Shown in pieces: positions 1-5,909 of a stretch of DNA of 8,213 nt. Source of the stretch: Clostridiales bacterium (lineage in GTDB: Bacteria > Bacillota > Clostridia > Christensenellales > CAG-138); the NCBI GenBank assembly GCA_031270585.1, contig JAISXK010000093.1:1-8213 (forward strand). The letters run 5' to 3'. The translations under genes and the position numbers were made by a program. Position 1 is the stretch's first letter, and each line of letters begins with the position of its first letter. The notes under the pieces were generated by a model that was not told the origin of the DNA, did no database searches, and saw only the letters and a list, made by a program, of their open reading frames with translations.

Positions 1-204
1 CAGAGCGGGCGAATCAGGCAAATTCTTTTTCAGAAGCAAATCGCATGAAAATCAGCACAAGTAAATACTCAATTCTATCAGGGAGTCATCGACTTCTTGG
101 TTGGTGTTTCATGAAAGCCAAATCTATCCACATTTTCTCCTATTTGAACATGAGAAGAGAGGCCATCCGTCTACGATTCTCACAAATCGTTTCTGGACAG
201 CCCC
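1..204. other. Gene-less left edge, possible decayed insertion-sequence end
   Basis: No convincing coding region is seen here; the open frames at 45-251 and 101-349 overlap each other, lack good ribosome sites and show no recognisable domain. The motif TGGACAGCCCC (positions 194-204), read on the minus strand as GGGGCTGTCCA, resembles the outer ends of some IS1182-like elements in Firmicutes. Just inside it lies a short inverted repeat, ACGATT (174-179) with AATCGT (186-191). If this is an IS end, the element would extend left out of the window. The resemblance is from memory and covers few bases, so confidence is low. Confidence 0.15.
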
Positions 205-231
205 TTTGTGTTTGTTCAAATTTTTTAGGTA

Positions 232-282
232 TCGCCGCCTGTGCGCGTTGAACGGCACATTTTTACTAAACGGCGGCGGCGA
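232..282. repeat. Inverted repeat with 8-bp GC-rich arms downstream of the NlpC/P60 gene
   Basis: TCGCCGCC at 232-239 is matched perfectly by GGCGGCGA at 275-282. A nested pair, TGTGC (240-244) with GCACA (255-259), lies inside. It sits about 60-110 bases beyond the stop of the minus-strand hydrolase gene. On the minus strand the stem is followed by an A-rich rather than a U-rich stretch, so it is not a canonical intrinsic terminator. It could still be a 3'-end structure of that transcript. Arms this GC-rich can also arise by chance. Confidence 0.3.
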
Positions 283-307
283 AAAAGCTATTTTAGTTAT
301 GAGCGGG

Positions 308-340
308 CGGCCTGCGCCTTCCCGCCAATTTGCGAAGGCA
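308..340 (-). terminator. Weak 3' hairpin after the NlpC/P60 gene
   Basis: Just past the TAG stop of the hydrolase, the minus strand reads GCCTTC, 12 loop bases, then GAAGGC, a perfect 6-bp stem. No U-tract follows, so it would be a poor intrinsic terminator by itself. It is listed because its place right after the stop suits a role in transcript end formation or stability. Confidence 0.2.
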
Positions 341-345
341 ACGCG

Positions 346-1152
346 CTAGATTGGCCTTCCGTAGAACAGTAGCCCCTGTTCAAACATATCCCGGTACACA
401 ACCTCGCCCTGACCGCTTGATGCGTCCACCATTTTGCCATTGCCTGCGTAGATGCCTACATGCGAAATATCCATGAAGCGACCGTTTTCTTTTAAGGAGT
501 AGAATATCAGATCGCCCGGCTGCAGTTCTTCTTTGGCCACGGTCAAATCGTTATCCTTAATATATTTGCCCTGCGCCGCAGCGGTGCGCGGCAACTCCAC
601 CCCCAATTGCCTGTATACCCAGCGCGTTAAATAGCTGCAATCTGTATAATCGTCCTGACCGGCCATTGCCTGACTGTAGGGATCCCCCAAGCGCCGCATG
701 GCAATATTCACCGCCGGCCCCAAGGATTCGTTGGCATAATCGTATAGCTCTTCTTCGCTGATATCCTGCAATCGCTCCGCGCCCCCGGGCAGCGGCGGAA
801 GATCGGCCACGTCGATCAACGCACTGCCGTTTTCGTTATTCATAAGCAGCATGAGCAGTATAAACGCCAGCATGCCCGATGCGCCTGACATACTGGAGCT
901 ATCGACACCCACTGTTCCCAGACTGCCTGCCATCATGGCGGAAAGCAACGAACCGTCAAACCCCAATGAAGAGGTTCGCGATACGCTATCTGGAGTTGCC
1001 GCCTCTACCTGCGCCGCAGACCCCGTTTCCAGCGCGGCCTCTTCTTTGGCAAGTACGCTGGCGAATTTTTCATTTTGCCCGAGATACACTTTTGCCGCGT
1101 TTAACATAGACTGTGAAGGGATGATTGTGTTGTTGATGGCGCTGATGCTCAA
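346..1152 (-). CDS. NlpC/P60 family peptidoglycan endopeptidase (C40 cysteine peptidase)
   Basis: This 268-residue protein ends in an NlpC/P60 domain (about residues 145-268), a family that cleaves D-Glu-gamma-diamino-acid bonds in peptidoglycan stem peptides. The nucleophile is Cys172 in DCSYLTRWVY, the general base His231 in ISHVGIYAG, and the third polar position appears to be Asp243 in MVDASSG, where many relatives have His. QPGDLIFY (211-218) is also typical. The N-terminal 140 residues are unrecognised, rich in Ser/Ala/Glu, and contain a hydrophobic run at about 91-104. There is no classical N-terminal signal peptide, so export, if it occurs, would rely on that internal segment or on another route. 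The start is TTG, supported by AAAGGAG six bases upstream and by no better ATG. The gene stands alone, divergent from the DNA methyltransferase. The family call is secure; the cellular role (wall turnover, division, or flagellar or spore assembly) is not shown. Confidence 0.88.
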   Translation of the reverse strand: MSISAINNTIIPSQSMLNAAKVYLGQNEKFASVLAKEEAALETGSAAQVEAATPDSVSRTSSLGFDGSLLSAMMAGSLGTVGVDSSSMSGASGMLAFILLMLLMNNENGSALIDVADLPPLPGGAERLQDISEEELYDYANESLGPAVNIAMRRLGDPYSQAMAGQDDYTDCSYLTRWVYRQLGVELPRTAAAQGKYIKDNDLTVAKEELQPGDLIFYSLKENGRFMDISHVGIYAGNGKMVDASSGQGEVVYRDMFEQGLLFYGRPI

Positions 1153-1158
1153 AGAAAG

Positions 1159-1165
1159 CTCCTTT
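1159..1165 (-). promoter_or_regulatory. Ribosome binding site fixing the TTG start of the hydrolase
   Basis: The minus strand reads AAAGGAG, then six bases, then TTG. This near-ideal Shine-Dalgarno match at ideal spacing is the reason for accepting a TTG initiation codon. Confidence 0.8.
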
Positions 1166-1197
1166 CACGCAAGTGATTGTTTACATATTTCTTATGT

Positions 1198-1226
1198 ATT
1201 ATCGGATAAAAGTACCCTTAGCCTTA
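1198..1226 (-). promoter_or_regulatory. Candidate sigma-28 (SigD/FliA)-like promoter of the hydrolase gene
   Basis: On the minus strand TAAG (1226-1223) is followed by 16 bases and then TCCGATAA (1206-1199), close to the SigD pattern TAAA-N15-GCCGATAT. The overlapping GATAAT could instead be a sigma-A -10 box, but no TTGACA-like hexamer lies 17 bases upstream of it. Initiation here would give a leader of roughly 35-40 bases to the TTG start. SigD control would fit an autolysin or motility-linked hydrolase. The match is imperfect and untested. Confidence 0.35.
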
Positions 1227-1289
1227 GCGGAAAATGTGGAATTCGCAAATTTTTTTGTTATCATGTGGTTTTTAAACCGTATCCGCCAT

Positions 1290-1306
1290 CGCCCCTTCAT
1301 TGGGCG
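1290..1306. repeat. Short GC-rich hairpin in the divergent intergenic region
   Basis: CGCCC (1290-1294) and GGGCG (1302-1306) enclose a 7-base loop. It lies directly beside the longer hairpin at 1308-1347, so the two could form tandem stem-loops. Significance is uncertain. Confidence 0.25.
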
Positions 1307-1307
1307 G

Positions 1308-1347
1308 GTATTACGGGGGATTTATATAAGCATATCTCCCGTAATAC
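1308..1347. repeat. 14-bp near-perfect inverted repeat between divergent genes
   Basis: GTATTACGGGGGAT (1308-1321) pairs with ATCTCCCGTAATAC (1334-1347) along all 14 positions, with one G-U wobble if transcribed, around a 12-base loop. A T-rich stretch (about 1361-1371) follows only after 13 unrelated bases, so it is not a textbook terminator. It lies about 70 bases upstream of the ribosome site of the methyltransferase leader ORF and about 100 bases upstream of the divergent hydrolase promoter candidate. It could be an operator dyad, a leftover or bidirectional terminator, or a leader RNA structure. The symmetry itself is certain; the role is not. Confidence 0.6.
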
Positions 1348-1357
1348 GGCGTTTAGA

Positions 1358-1386
1358 TTGCTTTCTTTTTCTAAAAGGCGTATTCT
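1358..1386 (+). promoter_or_regulatory. Weak sigma-A promoter candidate for the methyltransferase unit
   Basis: TTGCTT (1358-1363), a 17-base spacer and TATTCT (1381-1386) form a spaced but weak match to TTGACA/TATAAT. It would give a leader of about 26 bases to the ATG at 1419. A second AT-rich box, TAATAT, follows immediately. It starts about 11 bases after the 14-bp dyad, a placement suitable for repressor control, although no regulator is present. Confidence 0.3.
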
Positions 1387-1407
1387 TAATATAACATGTT
1401 TTGCATC

Positions 1408-1412
1408 GGAGG
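1408..1412 (+). promoter_or_regulatory. Strong ribosome binding site of the 25-codon leader ORF
   Basis: GGAGG is followed by six bases and then ATG at 1419. It is the best ribosome site near the methyltransferase, yet it serves an ATG in a different reading frame. That is what makes the start region unusual. Confidence 0.65.
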
Positions 1413-1418
1413 TTCGAT

Positions 1419-1496
1419 ATGAAATCAGTATTTGCAATTATGCGGTATGAGGATGCGCTCGCCCTTGATGCCACCACACACCATGCCGTTATTTAA
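1419..1496 (+). CDS. Small 25-residue ORF overlapping the methyltransferase start
   Basis: An ATG with an excellent upstream GGAGG opens a 25-codon frame, beginning MKSVFAIMRYEDALALD and ending HHAVI, that stops at TAA 1494-1496. It overlaps the methyltransferase's most likely ATG (1483) by 14 bases, in another frame. Its stop is embedded in TAAGGAG, which recreates a Shine-Dalgarno-like site, but no in-frame methyltransferase start follows that site at usable distance. It could be a leader peptide coupling translation to the methyltransferase, the true N-terminus of that protein reached by a +1 frameshift or joined after a sequencing indel, or chance. No homology is recognised. The ribosome site makes initiation here more likely than not. 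Confidence 0.45.
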   Translation: MKSVFAIMRYEDALALDATTHHAVI

Positions 1497-2154
1497 GGAG
1501 CAATCGAGCGCCCTTGCCACAGATATCAATGCGCGTAACCGGCTTGACGGCAGGCAACTTATAGATCAGCTTGCGGATAACAGCATTGCCGTTGCTTTTT
1601 TTGACCCACAATACCGCGGCATACTGGATAAGCTCCGTTATGGCAACGAAGGCGTGCAGCGCGGACAGCGCCGCGTGGGCCTGCCGCAGATGGATCAAAC
1701 GGATATCGCGGCCTTTCTCCTTGGTATTTACCGCGTTTTGCGGCCCAGCGGGCATTTGTTTTTATGGGTGGATAAATTCCATCTTTGCGAAGGCGTGGGG
1801 CCGTGGTTTCAGAACATGGGGTGGCTATTGGTGGATATGATTGTTTGGGATAAGACGCGTATCGGCATGGGCTACCGCACCCGCAGGCGCGCCGAATACC
1901 TGATTGTAGCACAAAAACCCCCCAAGCGCGCCCGCGGCGTGTGGGTAGATCATACCATACCCGACGTGTGGGCGGAGCACGTGACGCAAAAAGACCATAC
2001 GCACGCCAAGCCATTGGGCCTGCAAAAACGCCTGATAGAGGCGACCACGGACAAGCGGGATTATGTCCTTGATCCCGCAGCGGGCAGCTACAGCGTATTG
2101 CAGGCATGCACGGAAACGGAAAGAAATTTTATTGGATGCGATATTTATACTTAA
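1483..2154 (+). CDS. Solitary beta-class DNA N6-adenine/N4-cytosine methyltransferase
   Basis: The protein has the motif order of beta-class DNA amino-methyltransferases (PF01555). Numbering from the ATG at 1483 (223 aa), the catalytic motif IV DPQY (a DPPY variant) is at 41-44, GYRTRRRAEYL at 130-140, HAKPLGLQKRLI at 174-185, and the SAM-binding motif I, VLDPAAGS, near the C-terminus at about 195-202, followed by RNFIGCDI. It transfers a methyl group from SAM to an exocyclic amine of A or C in a specific DNA site; the site cannot be read from the sequence. The frame is open from a TTG at 1432, but 1483 is preferred because the remaining N-terminal length then suits the family. None of the possible starts has a good ribosome site of its own. 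No restriction endonuclease or specificity subunit lies nearby, so it is an orphan in this window. The family call is firm; the start is uncertain. Confidence 0.85.
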   Translation: MPLFKEQSSALATDINARNRLDGRQLIDQLADNSIAVAFFDPQYRGILDKLRYGNEGVQRGQRRVGLPQMDQTDIAAFLLGIYRVLRPSGHLFLWVDKFHLCEGVGPWFQNMGWLLVDMIVWDKTRIGMGYRTRRRAEYLIVAQKPPKRARGVWVDHTIPDVWAEHVTQKDHTHAKPLGLQKRLIEATTDKRDYVLDPAAGSYSVLQACTETERNFIGCDIYT

Positions 2155-2337
2155 AATATTTATATTATGACTATTGTTCTATATTTTTATTATCAATACT
2201 TATTTCTTTATACTCGAAAATTATGGCTTTCTTCTTGCATGGCCTCTGCTTTTGCGGATATACTTATGAGACGCGCCCAATCCGTTGCCGGGTGCATGAT
2301 GTTTATGCACACACATGCGCGCGCCTGATTGCGGCGC
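2155..2337. other. AT-rich intergenic stretch after the DNA methyltransferase
   Basis: The first ~95 bases are very AT-rich, and the rest is GC-rich. The open frame at 2106-2378 translates to a low-complexity Tyr/Leu/Cys-rich chain without a ribosome site and looks spurious. The only clear structure is a 6-bp perfect hairpin, GTGCAT (2292-2297) with ATGCAC (2305-2310). No intrinsic terminator with a U-tract was found after the methyltransferase stop. Confidence 0.4.
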
Positions 2338-2366
2338 TTGTTTACGGGGACACAGCGTGGTATTAT
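2338..2366 (+). promoter_or_regulatory. Sigma-A promoter candidate for the flippase-like gene
   Basis: TTGTTT (2338-2343), a spacer of exactly 17 bases and TATTAT (2361-2366, five of six to consensus) form a plausible vegetative promoter. Initiation near 2373 would give a leader of about 30 bases before the ATG at 2404. This supports separate transcription of the gene from the DNA methyltransferase. Confidence 0.5.
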
Positions 2367-2403
2367 TGCATATTGTAAAAGTACGTGTGTGCTTGAGGTG
2401 CCT

Positions 2404-3543
2404 ATGCGAAAGAAGGCGAACTGGAAAAAGCTATTATTGGTATTGCTGCCCTTGGTGATATTGGGTGTTATGGCTATTGTTGACCCTAACGTTAAAGATA
2501 TCGGCCAAATATTGACGCAGATTGACTCCTGTTGGTTTTGGGCAGCCATAGGCAGTATGCTGCTCTTCTATTTTTTTGATACATGCATGTATATGGTGGC
2601 GGCGCGGTATATGCGTGCACCGCAATCTTTTGGCAACGCTCTGTTAACTACCATGCTTGGTTTCTTTTACAGCGCGCTGACACCGTTTTCTTTCGGCGGG
2701 CAACCCATGCAGGTGTTGCAGATGCGGCAGCGTGGTATCACGGTAGGGTGCGCAACCTCCATGCTTGTGTTAAAATTCCTCGGCTGGCAGCTTGTTATCA
2801 CTTTGTTTGGCGTCGCCGGTTTTGTATTTTTGCGTAACGATATACTGCAAAGCCATGTCTCCGTATTTGTGATGTTTGCCTTGGGCTTCGTGTTTTATGC
2901 TTTAACGGTTATAGTTTCGCTGCTGGCCTTTTTAAAGCCCGGCGGGCTCTTTAAGATTGGCGACTCTGTATTGCATTTTTTGGAGAAAATCCGTTTCCTC
3001 AAAAACAAAGAGCGCATATTGCGGCTGCATACAATCTGGGCGCGCACAATAGGCGATTATCGCGATGGCGTGCAGTTTTTATTGAAAAACCCGACGGGTA
3101 TGTTTTTTGTGTTTTTGTTCGCGGCGCTGGAGGCGCTGGCGTATATGTCCATCACCTATTTTCTTTATCGCGGGTTGGGCTTTCACACGCGTAGCATGGC
3201 ACATGTTGTGCTGCTGCAATCACTCTTATATATCTCGACAAGCTTTGTGCCATTGCCGGGCGCATCCTTCGCCAGTGAAGGCGGGTTTTATTTGGTATTT
3301 TCACAGCTGTTCACGCCGGCGGCAAGATTTCCCGCGCTTTTGATCTGGCGGGCGCTTACCTACTATAGCGCGCTCCTTTTGGGATTGGTCGCGGTAATCG
3401 TAGATGGTATGCGTAACCCCGTAACAGCTGTGAACACAGAACCCTCTTCCGGGCGCCATGACGCTGTCGCCGCCGCCGAAGATACGGCTGCCCAACCCTT
3501 TGCCCGCACAAAAACCGTTGAAGACATCCAAAAAAAATCATGA
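2404..3543 (+). CDS. Flippase-like integral membrane protein (LPG synthase TM / UPF0104 family)
   Basis: This 379-residue protein belongs to the family of the MprF transmembrane (flippase) domain (PF03706). About eight hydrophobic segments are visible, near residues 9-25, 43-60, 78-93, 120-143, 154-177, 232-250, 266-283 and 314-334. Two family signatures are present: LTPFSFGGQPMQVLQMRQRG (92-111) and PLPGASFASEGGF (283-295). The first cytoplasmic-type turn is basic (RKKANWKK). A polar tail of about 45 residues follows the last helix. The soluble lysyl-transferase domain of full MprF is absent, so it is not an aminoacyl-PG synthase. Relatives are thought to move lipids or lipid-linked intermediates across the membrane, but the substrate here is unknown. 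ATG 2404 is chosen over an upstream frame opening at 2329 because GAGGTG precedes it at short spacing and the hydrophobic N-terminus then begins naturally. Confidence 0.85.
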   Translation: MRKKANWKKLLLVLLPLVILGVMAIVDPNVKDIGQILTQIDSCWFWAAIGSMLLFYFFDTCMYMVAARYMRAPQSFGNALLTTMLGFFYSALTPFSFGGQPMQVLQMRQRGITVGCATSMLVLKFLGWQLVITLFGVAGFVFLRNDILQSHVSVFVMFALGFVFYALTVIVSLLAFLKPGGLFKIGDSVLHFLEKIRFLKNKERILRLHTIWARTIGDYRDGVQFLLKNPTGMFFVFLFAALEALAYMSITYFLYRGLGFHTRSMAHVVLLQSLLYISTSFVPLPGASFASEGGFYLVFSQLFTPAARFPALLIWRALTYYSALLLGLVAVIVDGMRNPVTAVNTEPSSGRHDAVAAAEDTAAQPFARTKTVEDIQKKS

Positions 3544-3551
3544 CGCGTTTT

Positions 3552-3617
3552 ATGTTTTATGGTATATTTGTGTTACTCATGCGCAACATCGCCATGCTGC
3601 CTGATCTCAAAGAGTAA
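3552..3617 (+). CDS. Possible 21-residue ORF in the intergenic gap
   Basis: An ATG opens a 21-codon frame (MFYGIFVLLMRN... ending LPDLKE) with a hydrophobic first half, 8 bases after the flippase-like stop. No Shine-Dalgarno sequence precedes it and no homology is recognised. It is probably chance and is listed only because it lies between two genes read in the same direction. Confidence 0.1.
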   Translation: MFYGIFVLLMRNIAMLPDLKE

Positions 3618-3627
3618 ACCGGGTTTA
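3615..3627. repeat. 13-bp palindrome upstream of the RNA methyltransferase gene
   Basis: TAAACC-G-GGTTTA is a perfect dyad around one central base, 62 bases upstream of the start at 3690. It has the size of an operator half-site pair. The gap of 146 bases holds no strong promoter by eye, so a control role is only a possibility. Confidence 0.25.
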
Positions 3628-3689
3628 AGATTGGCGTACTATGCTTAACGCGTGGTTTCGTGCCCGCCTGTTTATAAAAGGATTTAACT

Positions 3690-4547
3690 ATGTATCTTGC
3701 TGACCAATGGAAGGATTACAAACTGCTTCATGCCGGTGACGGCAAAAAACTTGAGCGCTGGGGCGATATAACGCTTTTACGTCCTGATCCGCAGGCGGTA
3801 TGGCCCATGTTGCGTACGACACCCGCCGTCTGTGCCGACGCTATTTATATACGCGCCGACACCGGCGGCGGCCATTGGGAATATCGGTGCGACCTGCCGG
3901 AAAGCTGGCAACTTGCTTATCATGACTTGCGCTTTTTGGTGCGGCCCACGGGATTTAAACACACGGGGCTGTTCCCGGAGCAGGCGGCAAACTGGGATTG
4001 GATGCGCCAACGCGTGCAGAACAGGCCACAGGCACGGGTGTTAAACCTGTTTGCCTATACCGGAGGCGCCACATGCGCATGCGCGGCAGCGGGCGCGTCT
4101 GTGGTGCATGTGGACGCCGCCAGGGGCATGGTGCAATGGGCAAGGCAAAACCTTGCTTTAAGCGGCCTTTCCGGGCAGTCGGTGCGTTTTTTGGTGGACG
4201 ACACCATGAAATTTGTGTTGCGCGAGGGCCGGCGAGGCAACATGTATGACGGTATTGTGATGGATCCCCCAAGCTATGGGCGAGGCCCCGGCGGCGAACT
4301 ATGGAAGATTGAGCAGGATCTTTATCCTCTTGCGGCGGCGGCGACGGCGTTGCTTTCTCATAACCCCCTATTCTTCCTGATCAATTCGTATACCACGGGG
4401 CTTGCGGCCAGTGTCTTGCAAGACGTTTTACGCGTGGCGTTGGGCGCAAACTGTGCGCATATAGAGGCGGCGGAACTGTGCCTGCCCATTGCGGACGGAC
4501 GCGGACTTGTGTTGCCCTGCGGCGCATCCGCAAGGGCATGGTGGTAG
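3690..4547 (+). CDS. RlmI/RlmK-like class I SAM-dependent (probably rRNA) methyltransferase
   Basis: This 285-residue protein has the Rossmann methyltransferase domain of the RlmI/RlmK group (PF10672-like). A short beta-rich N-terminal part (about 1-85) precedes GLFPEQAANWDW (93-104). SAM-binding motif I, VLNLFAYTGGAT, is at 117-128, the acidic strand-2 end HVDAA at 140-144, a VDD motif at 169-171, and catalytic motif IV DPPSYGRGP at 192-200. DPPSY and the overall order point to RNA base methylation, as in 23S rRNA enzymes; the exact target (m5C or m7G type) cannot be assigned. The N-terminal PUA domain of canonical RlmI is not evident. AAAAGGA seven bases before the ATG supports the start. 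The downstream double pseudouridine synthase begins 3 nt after the stop, which suggests a co-transcribed RNA-modification pair. Confidence 0.85.
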   Translation: MYLADQWKDYKLLHAGDGKKLERWGDITLLRPDPQAVWPMLRTTPAVCADAIYIRADTGGGHWEYRCDLPESWQLAYHDLRFLVRPTGFKHTGLFPEQAANWDWMRQRVQNRPQARVLNLFAYTGGATCACAAAGASVVHVDAARGMVQWARQNLALSGLSGQSVRFLVDDTMKFVLREGRRGNMYDGIVMDPPSYGRGPGGELWKIEQDLYPLAAAATALLSHNPLFFLINSYTTGLAASVLQDVLRVALGANCAHIEAAELCLPIADGRGLVLPCGASARAWW

Positions 4548-4550
4548 GAT

Positions 4551-5909
4551 ATGGGTAGTATGTATCCCACTATTTTTTATGAAGACAACCACCTGCTTGT
4601 TGTGGAAAAGCCCCCCAATATACCCACGCAAGCCGACGAGAGTGGCGATATGGATCTATTGACGCTTCTCAAGCGATACATCCGAGAAAAATACCATAAA
4701 CCCGGCGCGGTATACCTTGGGCTTTGTCACCGGCTGGATCGGCCCGTAGGCGGCGTGATGGTGTTTGCCCGCACAAGCAAGGCCGCCGCAAGGCTTACCG
4801 CGCAGTTTAAGGGGCGCGAAGCAGAAAAGCGCTATGCGGCCGTGGTGCAGGGCACGCCGCCTTATGCGGCAAAATGGTGCGACTATATCGACCCAACATC
4901 AGAACAAAAGCGCGTGCGCATCGCGCACGCATCGTTTGGCAACGCCAGAGAGGCGCGCTTAAACTACCAGGTGATCGGCACGGCAAACGATAGAAGCTTG
5001 CTTTCCATTGGGCTTTTAACGGGCAGAAAGCATCAGATTCGCGCGCAATGCGCCTGCCATGGCTATCCTATCATTGGTGACCAGCGCTATAACGACCACG
5101 CTAAAAAAGAGCAAATCGCGCTTTGGGCCTACGCGCTATCCATATTGCACCCCACGACAAAGCAAAGAATGGATTTCTTTTCGCCCCCTCAGGGCGCGGC
5201 GTTTTCCGCCTTTTTTATGACCGTACAAGGGTTACCCGCCTATCGCTATTGTGACGTACTCTATTGCGACGCGCTTGTGCTTGCGGTATCCAAGCAAGCG
5301 GGGATAGAAGTCGCCACCGCCGACGCGGGCGCGCTTTCGTTGCAGCGCCATCTTGAACAGATATATGGCGCGCTTTACCCCGTGCACCGGCTGGATGCCA
5401 ACACGCGTGGCGTGGTATTGTTTGCGCGCAACGAACGGGCGTGTGTGAACCTGGAAAAAGCATTGCGGCACGAACAAACAAAAAAGTATTACCATTGCGT
5501 TGTGCGGGGCAAAATGCCGCTTGACGCGGGTATATTGCGGGGGTGGGCCGTGAAAAATCCCGATGTCGCATACCTCTATGTATGCAACCGCCCGGTGGAT
5601 AACGCCTTACCCATTCAGACAGGCTACCGCACGCTTGCCCACAGGGATGGGTTTTCGCTTTTGGAGATCACGCTATACACCGGGCGCACACACCAGATCA
5701 GGGCACATATGGCCGCCGCCGGCTACCCCTTGCTGGGCGATGACAAATATGGCGACCGGCAAACCAACAAGGCTATGCATATCCACCGGCAGGCCCTACT
5801 GGCACAGCGCATAGCCCTGTTTGTGCCGGCGGAAATGCCGTCGCTTGCCTACTTGAGCGGCCGTGAGTTTAAAACGTATATGACCCTGGCGTTGCCGGAC
5901 GCCTTCTGA
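4551..5909 (+). CDS. Tandem (double-domain) RluA-family pseudouridine synthase
   Basis: This 452-residue protein holds two complete RluA-type catalytic domains in one uninterrupted frame. Domain 1 (about 5-224) has the catalytic Asp63 in HRLDRPVGGVMVFA and the GRKHQIR motif at 158-164, followed by GYPIIGDQRY. Domain 2 (about 231-448) has Asp282 in HRLDANTRGVVLFA and GRTHQIR at 378-384, followed by GYPLLGDDKYGD. The distance from catalytic Asp to GRxHQIR is nearly identical in the two (95 and 96 residues). The family converts uridine to pseudouridine in rRNA or tRNA; single-domain members are usually 220-330 aa. No S4 RNA-binding domain is seen. Met223 near the junction has no ribosome site, so the halves are not separate genes. 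The start may be ATG 4551 or 4560; AGGA at 4546-4549 is spaced better for 4560. The two domains differ clearly, suggesting fusion of paralogues or old duplication rather than recent copying. Confidence 0.9.
   Translation: MGSMYPTIFYEDNHLLVVEKPPNIPTQADESGDMDLLTLLKRYIREKYHKPGAVYLGLCHRLDRPVGGVMVFARTSKAAARLTAQFKGREAEKRYAAVVQGTPPYAAKWCDYIDPTSEQKRVRIAHASFGNAREARLNYQVIGTANDRSLLSIGLLTGRKHQIRAQCACHGYPIIGDQRYNDHAKKEQIALWAYALSILHPTTKQRMDFFSPPQGAAFSAFFMTVQGLPAYRYCDVLYCDALVLAVSKQAGIEVATADAGALSLQRHLEQIYGALYPVHRLDANTRGVVLFARNERACVNLEKALRHEQTKKYYHCVVRGKMPLDAGILRGWAVKNPDVAYLYVCNRPVDNALPIQTGYRTLAHRDGFSLLEITLYTGRTHQIRAHMAAAGYPLLGDDKYGDRQTNKAMHIHRQALLAQRIALFVPAEMPSLAYLSGREFKTYMTLALPDAF

Noticed and set aside
45..349. 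Two overlapping plus-strand frames of 68 and 82 codons at the left edge
   Set aside because: No ribosome sites, no domain, mutually overlapping, and the second runs through the inverted repeat at 232-282 and touches the hydrolase stop.
851..1450. A 199-codon plus-strand frame across the start of the hydrolase gene and the intergenic region
   Set aside because: It is largely antisense to the hydrolase gene, has no ribosome site or recognisable domain, and its second half is intergenic sequence containing the 14-bp dyad.
1559..2107. A 182-codon minus-strand frame inside the DNA methyltransferase
   Set aside because: Antisense shadow of a gene with clear methyltransferase motifs; its translation is rich in Arg, Pro and Cys with no domain.
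2106..2378. A 90-codon plus-strand frame between the DNA methyltransferase and the flippase-like gene
   Set aside because: It overlaps the methyltransferase end in another frame, lacks a ribosome site, crosses AT-rich non-coding DNA and covers a better-supported promoter.
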